Below are positions 1 to 5,497 of a DNA stretch of 9,387 nt, piece by piece. Numbering within the stretch: position 1 is the first letter of the stretch; each line of letters opens with the position of its first letter. Made by a program: the position numbers and the translations under genes. Below the pieces are notes generated by a model. That model saw only the letters and a list, made by a program, of their open reading frames with translations. It searched no databases and had not been told where the DNA came from. The stretch spans positions 1 to 9,387 of the forward strand of contig CAAFQT010000216.1 of NCBI GenBank assembly GCA_900765185.1. The letters run 5' to 3'. The stretch comes from an uncultured Collinsella sp. (lineage in GTDB: Bacteria; Actinomycetota; Coriobacteriia; Coriobacteriales; Coriobacteriaceae).

Positions 1-5
1 GATTT

Positions 6-20
6 GGGGGCAAAGCCCCC
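6..20. repeat. Short GC-rich hairpin at the window edge
   Basis: A perfect 6-bp inverted repeat, GGGGGC-AAA-GCCCCC, with a 3-base loop. It has no T-tract on the 3' side in either direction, so it is not a convincing intrinsic terminator by itself. The rest of positions 1-168 lies downstream of the antitoxin stop codon. I see no supportable gene there, only weak short repeats such as CTAGG at 122-126 facing CCTAG at 138-142. The hairpin may belong to a neighbouring gene outside the window. Confidence 0.35.
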
Positions 21-168
21 TGGCCTCCCCTATGTTAACTTCGCCGGCGGCGGCTACAGGGACCTACGCTCTGGAAAGTCGCCGGGCTGATAGTTTGGCT
101 TTTTATTGGTAGGGGCTCTTGCTAGGCTGGAGCACTTCCTAGAGGCGGGCATCGGCTGCGTGCCTGGT

Positions 169-867
169 TTAGGCGGCGCTGGTTTCTTTGTATTCGAAGA
201 CTGGCTCTAGGAGGTCTTCGATGTTGCAGTGTAGGGCTTTTGCTATATCCCTTACGGTTGTTACCGAGGCTTCGTTGATGTTTCTCTGGCGTTGTTCGTA
301 CATTTGGATTGAGCGGAGGGACACGCCCGATTCGTATGCCAGGTCTTGTTGGGTTTTCTTAAGCTTCTTTCTTGCTAACGCAAGTTTGGTTTGCCTGGAC
401 GCTTTTTTCGCCATATCGCAGACGAGGCGAGCCACGCGTTCCTCCGAGGCTTCATGCCAGGGATAGTACAGACTGCGCAGTGCGTCAAACGGAACGACAT
501 GCAGCAGGTCTTCGAAAGACTCCCCTAAACGCCACTGCAGATATGCCAGTATCCAGCCTGTCCAATACTCTGGCGTCTTCTCAAAACGATAGGTGCGATC
601 CGGTATAGACCCGCTCTGATAGCCGGACCTTTCAGCGATAAGCGCGAACAGCTCAACGCCCGATTTTCCCGATACGACCCATGCGTTGCCGCGTTCGAAC
701 TCGCGAGCTACGCCGCTCAGGCAAAAGAGTTCAGCAACTTCCGATCCTTCTGCTCCATAATCGTTAACGGCATAGTCAAAGCAGTCGCCGAGGTTGTTCA
801 TTGCATCCTCGAGGTAGTAGACGGGGTATGTCCTACTCGGCCCACAATCCGTTAACTCTTGGATCAT
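169..867 (-). CDS. XRE-family HTH protein, probable antitoxin of a DUF3990 toxin pair
   Basis: The 232-residue protein has two parts. Residues about 162-222 are a Cro/C1-type helix-turn-helix (KKTQQDLAYESGVSLRSIQM is the recognition core), ending in the usual IEDLLEP. Residues about 14-145 form a separate domain that I cannot assign to a named family; it contains DYAVND, YWTGWILAYLQWRLG and an acidic stretch. Similar two-part proteins are, as I recall, common beside DUF3990 genes in Firmicutes and Coriobacteriia. The likely role is to bind and neutralise the toxin through the N-terminal part and repress the operon through the HTH. The gene overlaps the 3' end of the toxin gene by 35 bases, which implies coupled translation. 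The ATG at 867 has a purine-rich GGGAGGG about 9 bases upstream. An internal ATG at 801, with GAGGA just upstream, is an alternative but would remove conserved-looking residues. Base composition at the 3' end is more T-rich on the plus strand than in the housekeeping genes, compatible with horizontal acquisition. Confidence 0.8.
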   Translation of the reverse strand: MIQELTDCGPSRTYPVYYLEDAMNNLGDCFDYAVNDYGAEGSEVAELFCLSGVAREFERGNAWVVSGKSGVELFALIAERSGYQSGSIPDRTYRFEKTPEYWTGWILAYLQWRLGESFEDLLHVVPFDALRSLYYPWHEASEERVARLVCDMAKKASRQTKLALARKKLKKTQQDLAYESGVSLRSIQMYEQRQRNINEASVTTVRDIAKALHCNIEDLLEPVFEYKETSAA

Positions 868-1516
868 TTAAATCAACCCTCCCTGCCATTAAATCCCTAA
901 TGTCGATACCTTCGGAATCGAACCCGTTAACCGTATCCAAGTATTTGCGTCGAGCATTCTGCTCTCGCTCAAAACGCTTGGGATAAAACTCAGACCCCAA
1001 AGCCTGCTTCCAATCGCAGAATCTAATCGCCGAAAATGCGCACTCGCTCATAAGAGCATATTGGATACCCAAATCACCCAAGCGCATGATACGTTGCAGC
1101 TGCCTGAGCGAGATCATGCCGCTGACAAACTGTCTTGCAAACGAAAAATAGGAGTCGTCGGCGCGATAACCTCGAATTACGTCATAGGGAGAAATATCAA
1201 TCAGGCAGTTATCCAGCAGATAGCGAAGTCCTTCGCGCGCCAGCGGTGTCGAAACATTGAACTCCCTATTGTTAGCCAAAATCGCAAGCCAATTGAGAAT
1301 TGAAAACTCCCCGGACTCCAAATCCAAAACTGAAAGGCCATCCGCATTGAGTTCGTATCGATTCGCAATGCCATCGGCCTCGGTCCGGCATGCCCATTCC
1401 ATCGCCATTTCCTCATGTGGCGTGCAATAAAACCCACGACCATAGTCATTGAATTGTCTGCATTTATCCAACGACGGATGCTCGACAACAACCTCCGACC
1501 CGTGCCAAAGCTCCAT
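833..1516 (-). CDS. DUF3990 protein, ADP-ribosyltransferase-like probable toxin
   Basis: The 227-residue protein matches the DUF3990 pattern as I know it. It has LWHGS at residues 3-7, DYGRGFYCT at 24-32 followed by a helix with EMAMEWA, SPYDVIRGYRADD at 109-121, and GIQYALMSECA at 150-160. DUF3990 is a diverged member of the ADP-ribosyltransferase superfamily. The opening H-G-S strand would contact NAD, and the last motif sits where the catalytic or toxin-specific residues are expected. The target is unknown. About 60 residues follow the core, ending ...VNGLWAE, and have no assignment. I chose the ATG at 1516 because GGAGGT lies 4 bases upstream; an in-frame TTG at 1534 is inside the leader and has no ribosome binding site. 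It is the first gene of a two-gene unit with the XRE protein, which it overlaps by 35 bases, and it sits directly behind a double operator. Toxin-first order is less usual than antitoxin-first but is well known for HTH antitoxins. Confidence 0.8.
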   Translation of the reverse strand: MELWHGSEVVVEHPSLDKCRQFNDYGRGFYCTPHEEMAMEWACRTEADGIANRYELNADGLSVLDLESGEFSILNWLAILANNREFNVSTPLAREGLRYLLDNCLIDISPYDVIRGYRADDSYFSFARQFVSGMISLRQLQRIMRLGDLGIQYALMSECAFSAIRFCDWKQALGSEFYPKRFEREQNARRKYLDTVNGFDSEGIDIRDLMAGRVDLNDPRVNGLWAE

Positions 1517-1521
1517 TGTGA

Positions 1522-1527
1522 CCTCCA
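1522..1527 (-). promoter_or_regulatory. Ribosome binding site of the DUF3990 gene
   Basis: On the minus strand the leader reads TTGGAGGTCACAATG. The near-perfect Shine-Dalgarno sequence GGAGGT fixes the start at the ATG (1514-1516) and excludes the upstream in-frame TTG at 1534, which lies before it. Confidence 0.7.
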
Positions 1528-1534
1528 AATACAA

Positions 1535-1581
1535 ATATCACCCCAGTGATAGTGTACCAACAACTATCACTGGGGTGATAT
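1535..1581. promoter_or_regulatory. Nested inverted repeat, probable double operator of the toxin-antitoxin operon
   Basis: The arms at 1535-1553 and 1563-1581 are perfect 19-bp reverse complements separated by 9 bases. Each arm contains its own dyad: TATCACCCCAGTGATA at 1536-1551 and TATCACTGGGGTGATA at 1565-1580, both TATCAC-N4-GTGATA. The centres of the two dyads are 29 bp apart, close to three helical turns, so two HTH dimers could bind on nearly the same face. It lies 19 bases upstream of the toxin start. I infer that the XRE protein of this operon binds here and autorepresses. An alternative reading is an intrinsic terminator for engB: on the minus strand the 19-bp stem is followed by TTTGTATTT. 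Confidence 0.7.
1551..1559 (-). promoter_or_regulatory. Candidate extended -10 promoter of the toxin-antitoxin operon
   Basis: On the minus strand the spacer between the two operator arms reads TGGTACACT, which is an extended -10 (TGn) plus TACACT, 4 of 6 matches to TATAAT. No good -35 is seen, which is tolerated in extended -10 promoters. Transcription would begin near 1544, giving a leader of about 28 bases with the Shine-Dalgarno inside. The position, flanked by both operator dyads, fits repression by occlusion. This is an inference from sequence only. Confidence 0.4.
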
Positions 1582-1617
1582 AGATAGATGCAAACTATTG
1601 CCTGCCAAGAGCCCTTA

Positions 1618-2208
1618 CTAGAGGCAGGCCTCGGCGATGCGCTTTTTGAGTTCGTCGATGCCGGTGCCGGTTTGGGAGCTTGTGATGATTACGTTCTCGG
1701 CCGGGACGTTGAGCTGCTTTTTGATGGCTGCTGCCTGGCGGGCCTGCTGGGTGCGGCTGAGTTTGTCTGCCTTGGTGAGGCAGACGATAAAGTTGAACTC
1801 GTTGCCCTGAAGGTAGTCGATCATGTCATGGTCGAGTTTGCTCGGGTCGTGACGAATATCCACCAGCGACACGACCAGGTTAAAGCTGCGCTCCGAGTCG
1901 AAGAAGTCGCCGATAAGTTCTGCCCAGCGGTCACGCTCGGCCTTGGAACGACGGGCGAAACCATAACCCGGCAGGTCGACGAAGTGCACGTCGTCAGCCT
2001 CAAAGAAGTTGATGTTGCTCGTCTTGCCCGGTGTGCTCGAGACCTTGACGAGGTTCTTGCGGCCAAAAAGCTTGTTCATGATCGACGACTTGCCCACGTT
2101 GGAGCGGCCGACGAAGCTCACCTCGGGGCAGGTGGACTCGGGAATCTGCGAAACCTTGCCATAGCTGGCAACGAACTTGGCAAGCTGGTAGTTAATGGAA
2201 TCGGCCAT
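1618..2208 (-). CDS. engB: Ribosome biogenesis GTPase EngB (YihA/YsxC)
   Basis: The 196-residue protein is the usual length for this family of TRAFAC GTPases needed for assembly of the large ribosomal subunit. All five G motifs are visible: G1 GRSNVGKS at 34-41, G2 threonine in PGKTSNINF near 63, G3 DLPGYG at 78-83, G4 TKAD at 145-148, and G5 SSQ at 177-179. The N-terminal FVASYGKVSQIPE and the switch sequence FARRSKAERDRW are typical of EngB. The ATG at 2208 has AAGGAG five bases upstream on the minus strand, and the longer open frame upstream lacks family similarity. It begins 38 bases after the stop of the nucleosidase gene, so the two are probably co-transcribed. Its stop is 37 bases from the toxin-antitoxin operator, so read-through from this gene would enter that cassette. 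Confidence 0.95.
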   Translation of the reverse strand: MADSINYQLAKFVASYGKVSQIPESTCPEVSFVGRSNVGKSSIMNKLFGRKNLVKVSSTPGKTSNINFFEADDVHFVDLPGYGFARRSKAERDRWAELIGDFFDSERSFNLVVSLVDIRHDPSKLDHDMIDYLQGNEFNFIVCLTKADKLSRTQQARQAAAIKKQLNVPAENVIITSSQTGTGIDELKKRIAEACL

Positions 2209-2246
2209 GGACACTCCTTGGTCGTAGGTTCTTACAAAAGAGCGCG

Positions 2247-2987
2247 CTAATAGATAGCAGCGATACGGCGAACGATATCGAGCGTAATGCCACTCGCGGT
2301 GCGAGCATACTCGAACAGGTCGAACTCGCGGTCGCAAATCGCATCGTACGCCTCATCACAATTATCGCTGATAGCGCGCAACACCAGGCAATCGACACCA
2401 TTTTTAGTTGCGACATGGGCAATCGCCGCGCCCTCCATGCCGACACAATCGGCGTGCGTCGCCTCGATAGCGTCGTTGCGCATGGCGGCGCCCGTCACAA
2501 AACGGTTGCCCGTGGCAATCGTGCCGACCAGGAACTGCTTTGCGCCCTCGTTCGAGGCGGCCGCATTTGTCGAAGCATCAACAAACCCATGCTCAGCAAG
2601 TACATCGGCAGCGATATCGACCAGCGCAGACGTCGAGCCAAACTCCTCGAGCCCCGGTGCAGACTCGGCGATAAGCGCGGTATCGGTATCCAGATAGCGC
2701 AGGCACTTGCCAATGACGATATCGTCAATATGGAGCTTGGGATTCAGGCCACCTGCGATACCCGAAAGCACAACTGCCTGTGGAGCATACTTGCTAATGA
2801 GGTGCTGCGTCGCAGCAGCGGCGTTCACCGTGCCCATGCCCGCCGTTGTGGCGACAAGCGTCAGGCCGTCGAGCTCACCGCTCACAACGGTCAAGCCTGC
2901 CTCCTGTGCCTCGCAAACGTCGCTCAGCTCTTCCTTAATCTGCATGATCTCTTTTTCGAGTGCACCGATAATCGCGATGGTAGCCAT
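2247..2987 (-). CDS. mtnN: 5'-methylthioadenosine/S-adenosylhomocysteine nucleosidase
   Basis: This enzyme cleaves the N-glycosidic bond of 5'-methylthioadenosine, S-adenosylhomocysteine and 5'-deoxyadenosine, releasing adenine. It clears inhibitory products of polyamine synthesis, methylation and radical SAM reactions. The 246-residue protein shows the nucleoside phosphorylase fold: IIGALEKEI with the catalytic acid at Glu13 (Glu12 in E. coli), TTAGMGTVNAAAA at 48-60, SGIAGGL at 75-81, ATGNRFV at 158-164, VGMEGAAIAHVA with ribose-binding Met184-Glu185, and RAISD with catalytic Asp208. It is slightly longer than the roughly 230 residues of E. coli. I chose the ATG at 2987; a TTG four codons upstream is in frame but unlikely. 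The ribosome binding site is weak (GGGGA). It lies just upstream of engB. In this window it also serves the radical SAM activase nearby by removing 5'-deoxyadenosine, a functional link that is my inference. Confidence 0.93.
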   Translation of the reverse strand: MATIAIIGALEKEIMQIKEELSDVCEAQEAGLTVVSGELDGLTLVATTAGMGTVNAAAATQHLISKYAPQAVVLSGIAGGLNPKLHIDDIVIGKCLRYLDTDTALIAESAPGLEEFGSTSALVDIAADVLAEHGFVDASTNAAASNEGAKQFLVGTIATGNRFVTGAAMRNDAIEATHADCVGMEGAAIAHVATKNGVDCLVLRAISDNCDEAYDAICDREFDLFEYARTASGITLDIVRRIAAIY

Positions 2988-3041
2988 GCCATTCCCCAAA
3001 CCTATACGAAATTCTCAACCACGGTATGGTACCAGCATTTT

Positions 3042-3058
3042 GTTTGACCTCGTCAAAC
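3042..3058. promoter_or_regulatory. Short dyad overlapping a candidate mtnN promoter
   Basis: GTTTGAC-CTC-GTCAAAC is a perfect 7-bp inverted repeat with a 3-base spacer, lying between the hydrolase stop and the mtnN start. On the minus strand it contains TTGACG, a good -35, with TGGTACCAT (extended -10 like) 17-19 bases further on. The spacing of 19 from TTGACG is longer than ideal. The dyad could be an operator for mtnN-engB or a small transcript-end hairpin for the hydrolase; it has no T-tract. Confidence 0.35.
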
Positions 3059-3065
3059 GAACACG

Positions 3066-4184
3066 CTAGGCCAGCACAGCTCGCGTATCAAACAGAGCCT
3101 TTGCAATCGCAGCCGTAACCTCGCTCGAGCGATCGCTCCACGGCATCGATGTCATGATGCTCATAATGTAGGTGTCGCCATCGACATCGATGAGGCCCGC
3201 ATCGCATGTCGAATAGCAACCATCCTCGCTTATCCAGCCTGCCTTGTTGCGCACCAAGGCTTGGTCGTCCGCAATGCCATCGCGAATAAACGATCGGGTC
3301 GTAGAGGTCAGAAGGCCCGATAGCCATTGCGACGTCTCGGTATCACGGCTCAAATACTCGCTCATCTCGCGCCACAACTTGGCCGAGGTGCGCGGGCAAT
3401 AGGTGGGAAAATCACTCATTGGATCGAGTGCGGTATCGTAATCGATGCCAAGACTGACAATCCAATCCTCGTAACCGACACGGTCAAACGCCGCACGCAA
3501 CGCGATAAACGAATCGTTGTCCGAATTAACGACCGCGGCCTCGATCAGGTCGCGCACCGTCTGCCAGCCCATGTTGTAGCCGCCATAGGTGCCAAGGGAA
3601 TCATCGAGTGAGACCTGGCCCGTCTCGACCAGAGATTCGCAGACGTAGAGCACATAGAGCGCCTTATAACTGCTCGCACCGTACACCTCGACATCGGCGT
3701 TATACGTCACGCCCTTGCCACTTGACAGGTCGTAGAATACCACGCCCACATCGCGCAATTCCTTGGCCTGGTCAAGGGCATCTTGGAGCGCGGCGAGGCT
3801 CTCATCCTCCAGGGCGGGAATCTGGTCATCAACCAGTGAGAAGGTCTGCACGGTATCGCCTGAGGGAATATCGTTAAAGTCCGCCTTCGAAAGCCTCGTC
3901 TTGAGGCTCGCTGTCGACAGGGTTTGACTTGCGGTGGCTTTAGATTCAGAGACCTTTTTGTTTTGCGTCTGCACCGTTGACGCATCTGAGTGTGCCATTC
4001 GCTCCGACGCGTAGGTTTTGGCGGTAATTCCGAGGATAATAACCGCCAACGTTAGCATCCCAATGGCAGCAATCTTCGTCACGCGGATGCGAGCGTCAGC
4101 GAGGCCACGCGAAGACGTGCCCTTCGTCTCATATCTGCTGCTATGCTGCGGCACATACTCGTCCCGCGATGCGTTATTTCGCAC
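3066..4184 (-). CDS. Membrane-anchored serine hydrolase, class A beta-lactamase fold
   Basis: The 372-residue protein has a basic cytoplasmic N-terminus (1-37), one membrane segment at about 38-55 (IAAIGMLTLAVIILGI), a Ser/Thr/Lys-rich linker to about 110 and an extracytoplasmic hydrolase domain from about 125 to the end. The active-site signature is present: S171-S-Y-K174 (SxxK), S221-D-N223 (SDN), and K314-A-G316 in place of KTG. The region between SDN and KAG contains YCPRTSAKLW but no clear ExxxN omega-loop carrying the deacylating glutamate of true class A beta-lactamases. I therefore call it a beta-lactamase2-type hydrolase, perhaps acting on peptidoglycan peptides or another ester or amide, rather than a resistance enzyme. 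The start is GTG at 4184, chosen because AGGAG lies five bases upstream. It has its own likely promoter, and a 308-base gap separates it from pflA. The substrate is unknown. Confidence 0.8.
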   Translation of the reverse strand: MRNNASRDEYVPQHSSRYETKGTSSRGLADARIRVTKIAAIGMLTLAVIILGITAKTYASERMAHSDASTVQTQNKKVSESKATASQTLSTASLKTRLSKADFNDIPSGDTVQTFSLVDDQIPALEDESLAALQDALDQAKELRDVGVVFYDLSSGKGVTYNADVEVYGASSYKALYVLYVCESLVETGQVSLDDSLGTYGGYNMGWQTVRDLIEAAVVNSDNDSFIALRAAFDRVGYEDWIVSLGIDYDTALDPMSDFPTYCPRTSAKLWREMSEYLSRDTETSQWLSGLLTSTTRSFIRDGIADDQALVRNKAGWISEDGCYSTCDAGLIDVDGDTYIMSIMTSMPWSDRSSEVTAAIAKALFDTRAVLA

Positions 4185-4222
4185 GTGGTCTCCTGATTGC
4201 TACCGTTTTATATTCGAGCAGC

Positions 4223-4250
4223 ATAATACCGAGCAGGCATTTCTTTCCAA
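4223..4250 (-). promoter_or_regulatory. Likely sigma-70 promoter of the serine hydrolase
   Basis: On the minus strand TTGGAA (4245-4250, 4 of 6 to TTGACA) is followed after 16 bases by TATTAT (4223-4228, 5 of 6 to TATAAT). The -10 ends 38 bases before the GTG start. Transcription would start near 4216 and give a leader of about 30 bases carrying the AGGAG ribosome binding site. Confidence 0.5.
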
Positions 4251-4343
4251 AGATATTCAGCGGCGTTTAAGGCGTCTTTAAAGAAACCACAAGCGTTTCT
4301 ATGCAAATACACCGATTCTGTTGCGCATCTCCGCCCAAAACGC

Positions 4344-4410
4344 AGTTGCGGTGGAATAGTTCCTGTTTGGGCGGCATAAGCCAAAAAACAAGAACTATTC
4401 CACCGCAACT
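4344..4410. repeat. Long intergenic inverted repeat (19-bp perfect arms)
   Basis: AGTTGCGGTGGAATAGTTC at 4344-4362 is the exact reverse complement of 4392-4410. The interior can continue the stem (TGTTT at 4364-4368 with AAACA at 4386-4390, then GG with CC), leaving a loop near 4371-4380. The whole 67-base unit would form one long hairpin or cruciform. There is no T-tract on either side, so it does not look like a normal intrinsic terminator, although it may end or stabilise the pflA transcript. The form fits a dispersed palindromic element of the REP or MITE kind. That class is an inference and copies elsewhere were not searched. Confidence 0.65.
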
Positions 4411-4446
4411 TGACGGGGCTCTTTGGCAATCAACTTGGCGCCCAGG

Positions 4447-4479
4447 GGCACTCATTTAAGTCTGTCCCCAATGAGTGCC
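4447..4479. repeat. Second intergenic inverted repeat with a GTCTGTCCCC loop
   Basis: GGCACTCATT at 4447-4456 pairs perfectly with AATGAGTGCC at 4470-4479 across a 13-base loop, TAAGTCTGTCCCC. The AAGTCTGTCCCC string resembles a motif I remember near REP-associated tyrosine transposases in many bacteria; no such gene is in this window. The hairpin begins 14 bases after the pflA stop on the minus strand, so it could also act as a transcript-end structure, although a T-tract is lacking. Confidence 0.55.
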
Positions 4480-4492
4480 TGAAAATGGCTCG

Positions 4493-5311
4493 CTAGCCGA
4501 TAGCGTTTTTGAGTTCCGCGCGGCGCTTTTTCATGCCCGTCATGACGGCGTTGCGCAGCTCGGGCATGCGTGCGGTATCCATCTGTGGAACGCCCTCGAG
4601 CTTATAGGGAATGCCCAGTTGCTCGTACTTGACGACACCCATCGTGTGATACGGCAGCATTTCCAGGCCCACCACGTTGTGCCATGGAGCGATGAGGCGA
4701 CCGAGCTTCTCGCACTCCTCCACCGTGTCGGTAATGCCCGGCACCACCACGTGGCGGATAACGACCTTGATCTTGCGACGTGCAAGCTCATCGCCAAACG
4801 CCAGGATGCGTGCGGGATCACAACCGGTCAGCTTTTTATGCTCGACCGGGTCGGCATGCTTAATATCGAGCAGTACCATGTCGGTCTCGTTGAGCACGGC
4901 ATCGAACTTCTCGGGATGCTGAGGGTCGAAGGCGTAGCCACAGCTATCCAGGCAGGTATGCACGCGGCCATCGGGGTTGTTGTGCATTGCACGGAACAGG
5001 TCGGCCAAAAACTCGGGCTGCAGAAGCGGCTCGCCACCCGAAACCGTAATGCCGCCGCTGCGATAGAACTCATGGTTGCTCTGGAACTCGTCCATCAGGT
5101 GCTCGACTGTCACCATGGTGCCGCCGTTAACAGACCAGGTATCGGGATTGTGGCAATACGCACAGCGCATGGGACAGCCTTGGACAAACACTACAAAGCG
5201 GATGCCGGGTCCGTCGACCGTACCCATCGTTTCAATCGAATGTACGCGGCCCAGGGCAAACGCGGAGTCCTCGGGACGAGCGTCCACACCCTCGAGCGTC
5301 ATCTCAGCCAT
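4493..5311 (-). CDS. pflA: Pyruvate formate-lyase activating enzyme (radical SAM)
   Basis: This enzyme uses a [4Fe-4S] cluster and S-adenosylmethionine to place the glycyl radical on pyruvate formate-lyase, the key anaerobic step from pyruvate to acetyl-CoA and formate. Numbered from the ATG at 5311 (272 residues), the cluster motif C46-PMR-C50-AY-C53-HNPDTW follows GRVHSIETMGTVDGPGIRF, an almost diagnostic PflA opening. ITVSGGEPLLQ near 88-98 is the SAM-binding GGE strand, and DIKH and RHVVVPGITD are later strand motifs. There is no extra ferredoxin-like cysteine insert after the cluster motif, so it is PflA-like rather than one of the larger glycyl-radical activases. An upstream ATG at 5332 has no ribosome binding site. 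The ATG at 5311 has AAGG about 8 bases upstream; ATG 5302 is a third option. pflB is not next to it: the upstream gene is degV. Confidence 0.92.
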   Translation of the reverse strand: MAEMTLEGVDARPEDSAFALGRVHSIETMGTVDGPGIRFVVFVQGCPMRCAYCHNPDTWSVNGGTMVTVEHLMDEFQSNHEFYRSGGITVSGGEPLLQPEFLADLFRAMHNNPDGRVHTCLDSCGYAFDPQHPEKFDAVLNETDMVLLDIKHADPVEHKKLTGCDPARILAFGDELARRKIKVVIRHVVVPGITDTVEECEKLGRLIAPWHNVVGLEMLPYHTMGVVKYEQLGIPYKLEGVPQMDTARMPELRNAVMTGMKKRRAELKNAIG

Positions 5312-5360
5312 TCCCGCTACCTTGCCTCTCATTGGTTTTAGTTACATGAATGCCAGAGCC

Positions 5361-5366
5361 ATTCTA
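5361..5366 (-). promoter_or_regulatory. Possible -10 element of pflA
   Basis: On the minus strand TAGAAT (5 of 6 to TATAAT) lies 49 bases before the chosen pflA start. No convincing -35 is found at 16-18 bases upstream, and no FNR-type TTGAT-N4-ATCAA site is seen. Kept only as a weak candidate. Confidence 0.25.
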
Positions 5367-5435
5367 GCCCATACGCATGATGGTGAAACGGTTTAGTGGT
5401 CAATTGGGTTGTTCTATTTGGCCCCACGCAAGAGC

Positions 5436-5464
5436 GGCGGGAGGGTTATCGCAACCCGCCCGCC
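5436..5464 (-). terminator. Strong hairpin after degV, possible transcript end
   Basis: GGCGGGAGGGTT at 5436-5447 pairs with AACCCGCCCGCC at 5453-5464, with one internal mismatch and a 5-base loop. It starts about 33 bases after the degV stop on the minus strand. The stem is very GC-rich, but the bases after it (GCTCTTGCGT on the minus strand) are not a proper T-tract. It may be a weak or factor-assisted terminator, or an RNA-stabilising 3' end. Confidence 0.45.
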
Positions 5465-5497
5465 ACCGTGGCAATAGAATTCGATAAACGCCAGACC

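Noticed and set aside
1..90. End of a plus-strand gene running in from the left edge (open to TGA at 88-90)
   Set aside because: Fewer than 30 codons, with a hairpin at its beginning and no recognisable protein; chance openness in GC-rich DNA is the simpler explanation.
1535..1581. Recombination or attachment site (integron-like or phage att)
   Set aside because: The symmetry is better explained by repeated HTH operator dyads. There is no integrase, core repeat or second copy in the window.
1588..2250. Open frame of 220 codons on the plus strand starting beside the toxin-antitoxin operator
   Set aside because: It is antisense to engB over nearly its full length, and the low-complexity Val/Leu/Gly-rich product has no domain. 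The divergent start next to the operator is a coincidence as far as can be seen.
3066..4184. Antibiotic-resistance beta-lactamase
   Set aside because: The fold signature is there, but the deacylating glutamate loop is not visible, KTG is KAG, and the protein is membrane-anchored with a long linker. Calling resistance would over-reach.
4208..4429. Possible small protein of 73 residues on the minus strand upstream of the hydrolase
   Set aside because: It runs through the 19-bp inverted repeat and over the hydrolase promoter, has no good ribosome binding site and no recognisable similarity.
4475..5341. Long open frame (288 codons) on the plus strand
   Set aside because: It lies exactly antisense to pflA, whose protein has unmistakable motifs. 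The plus-strand product is rich in His/Leu/Gly with no recognisable domain, and GC-rich coding DNA often leaves such open antisense frames.
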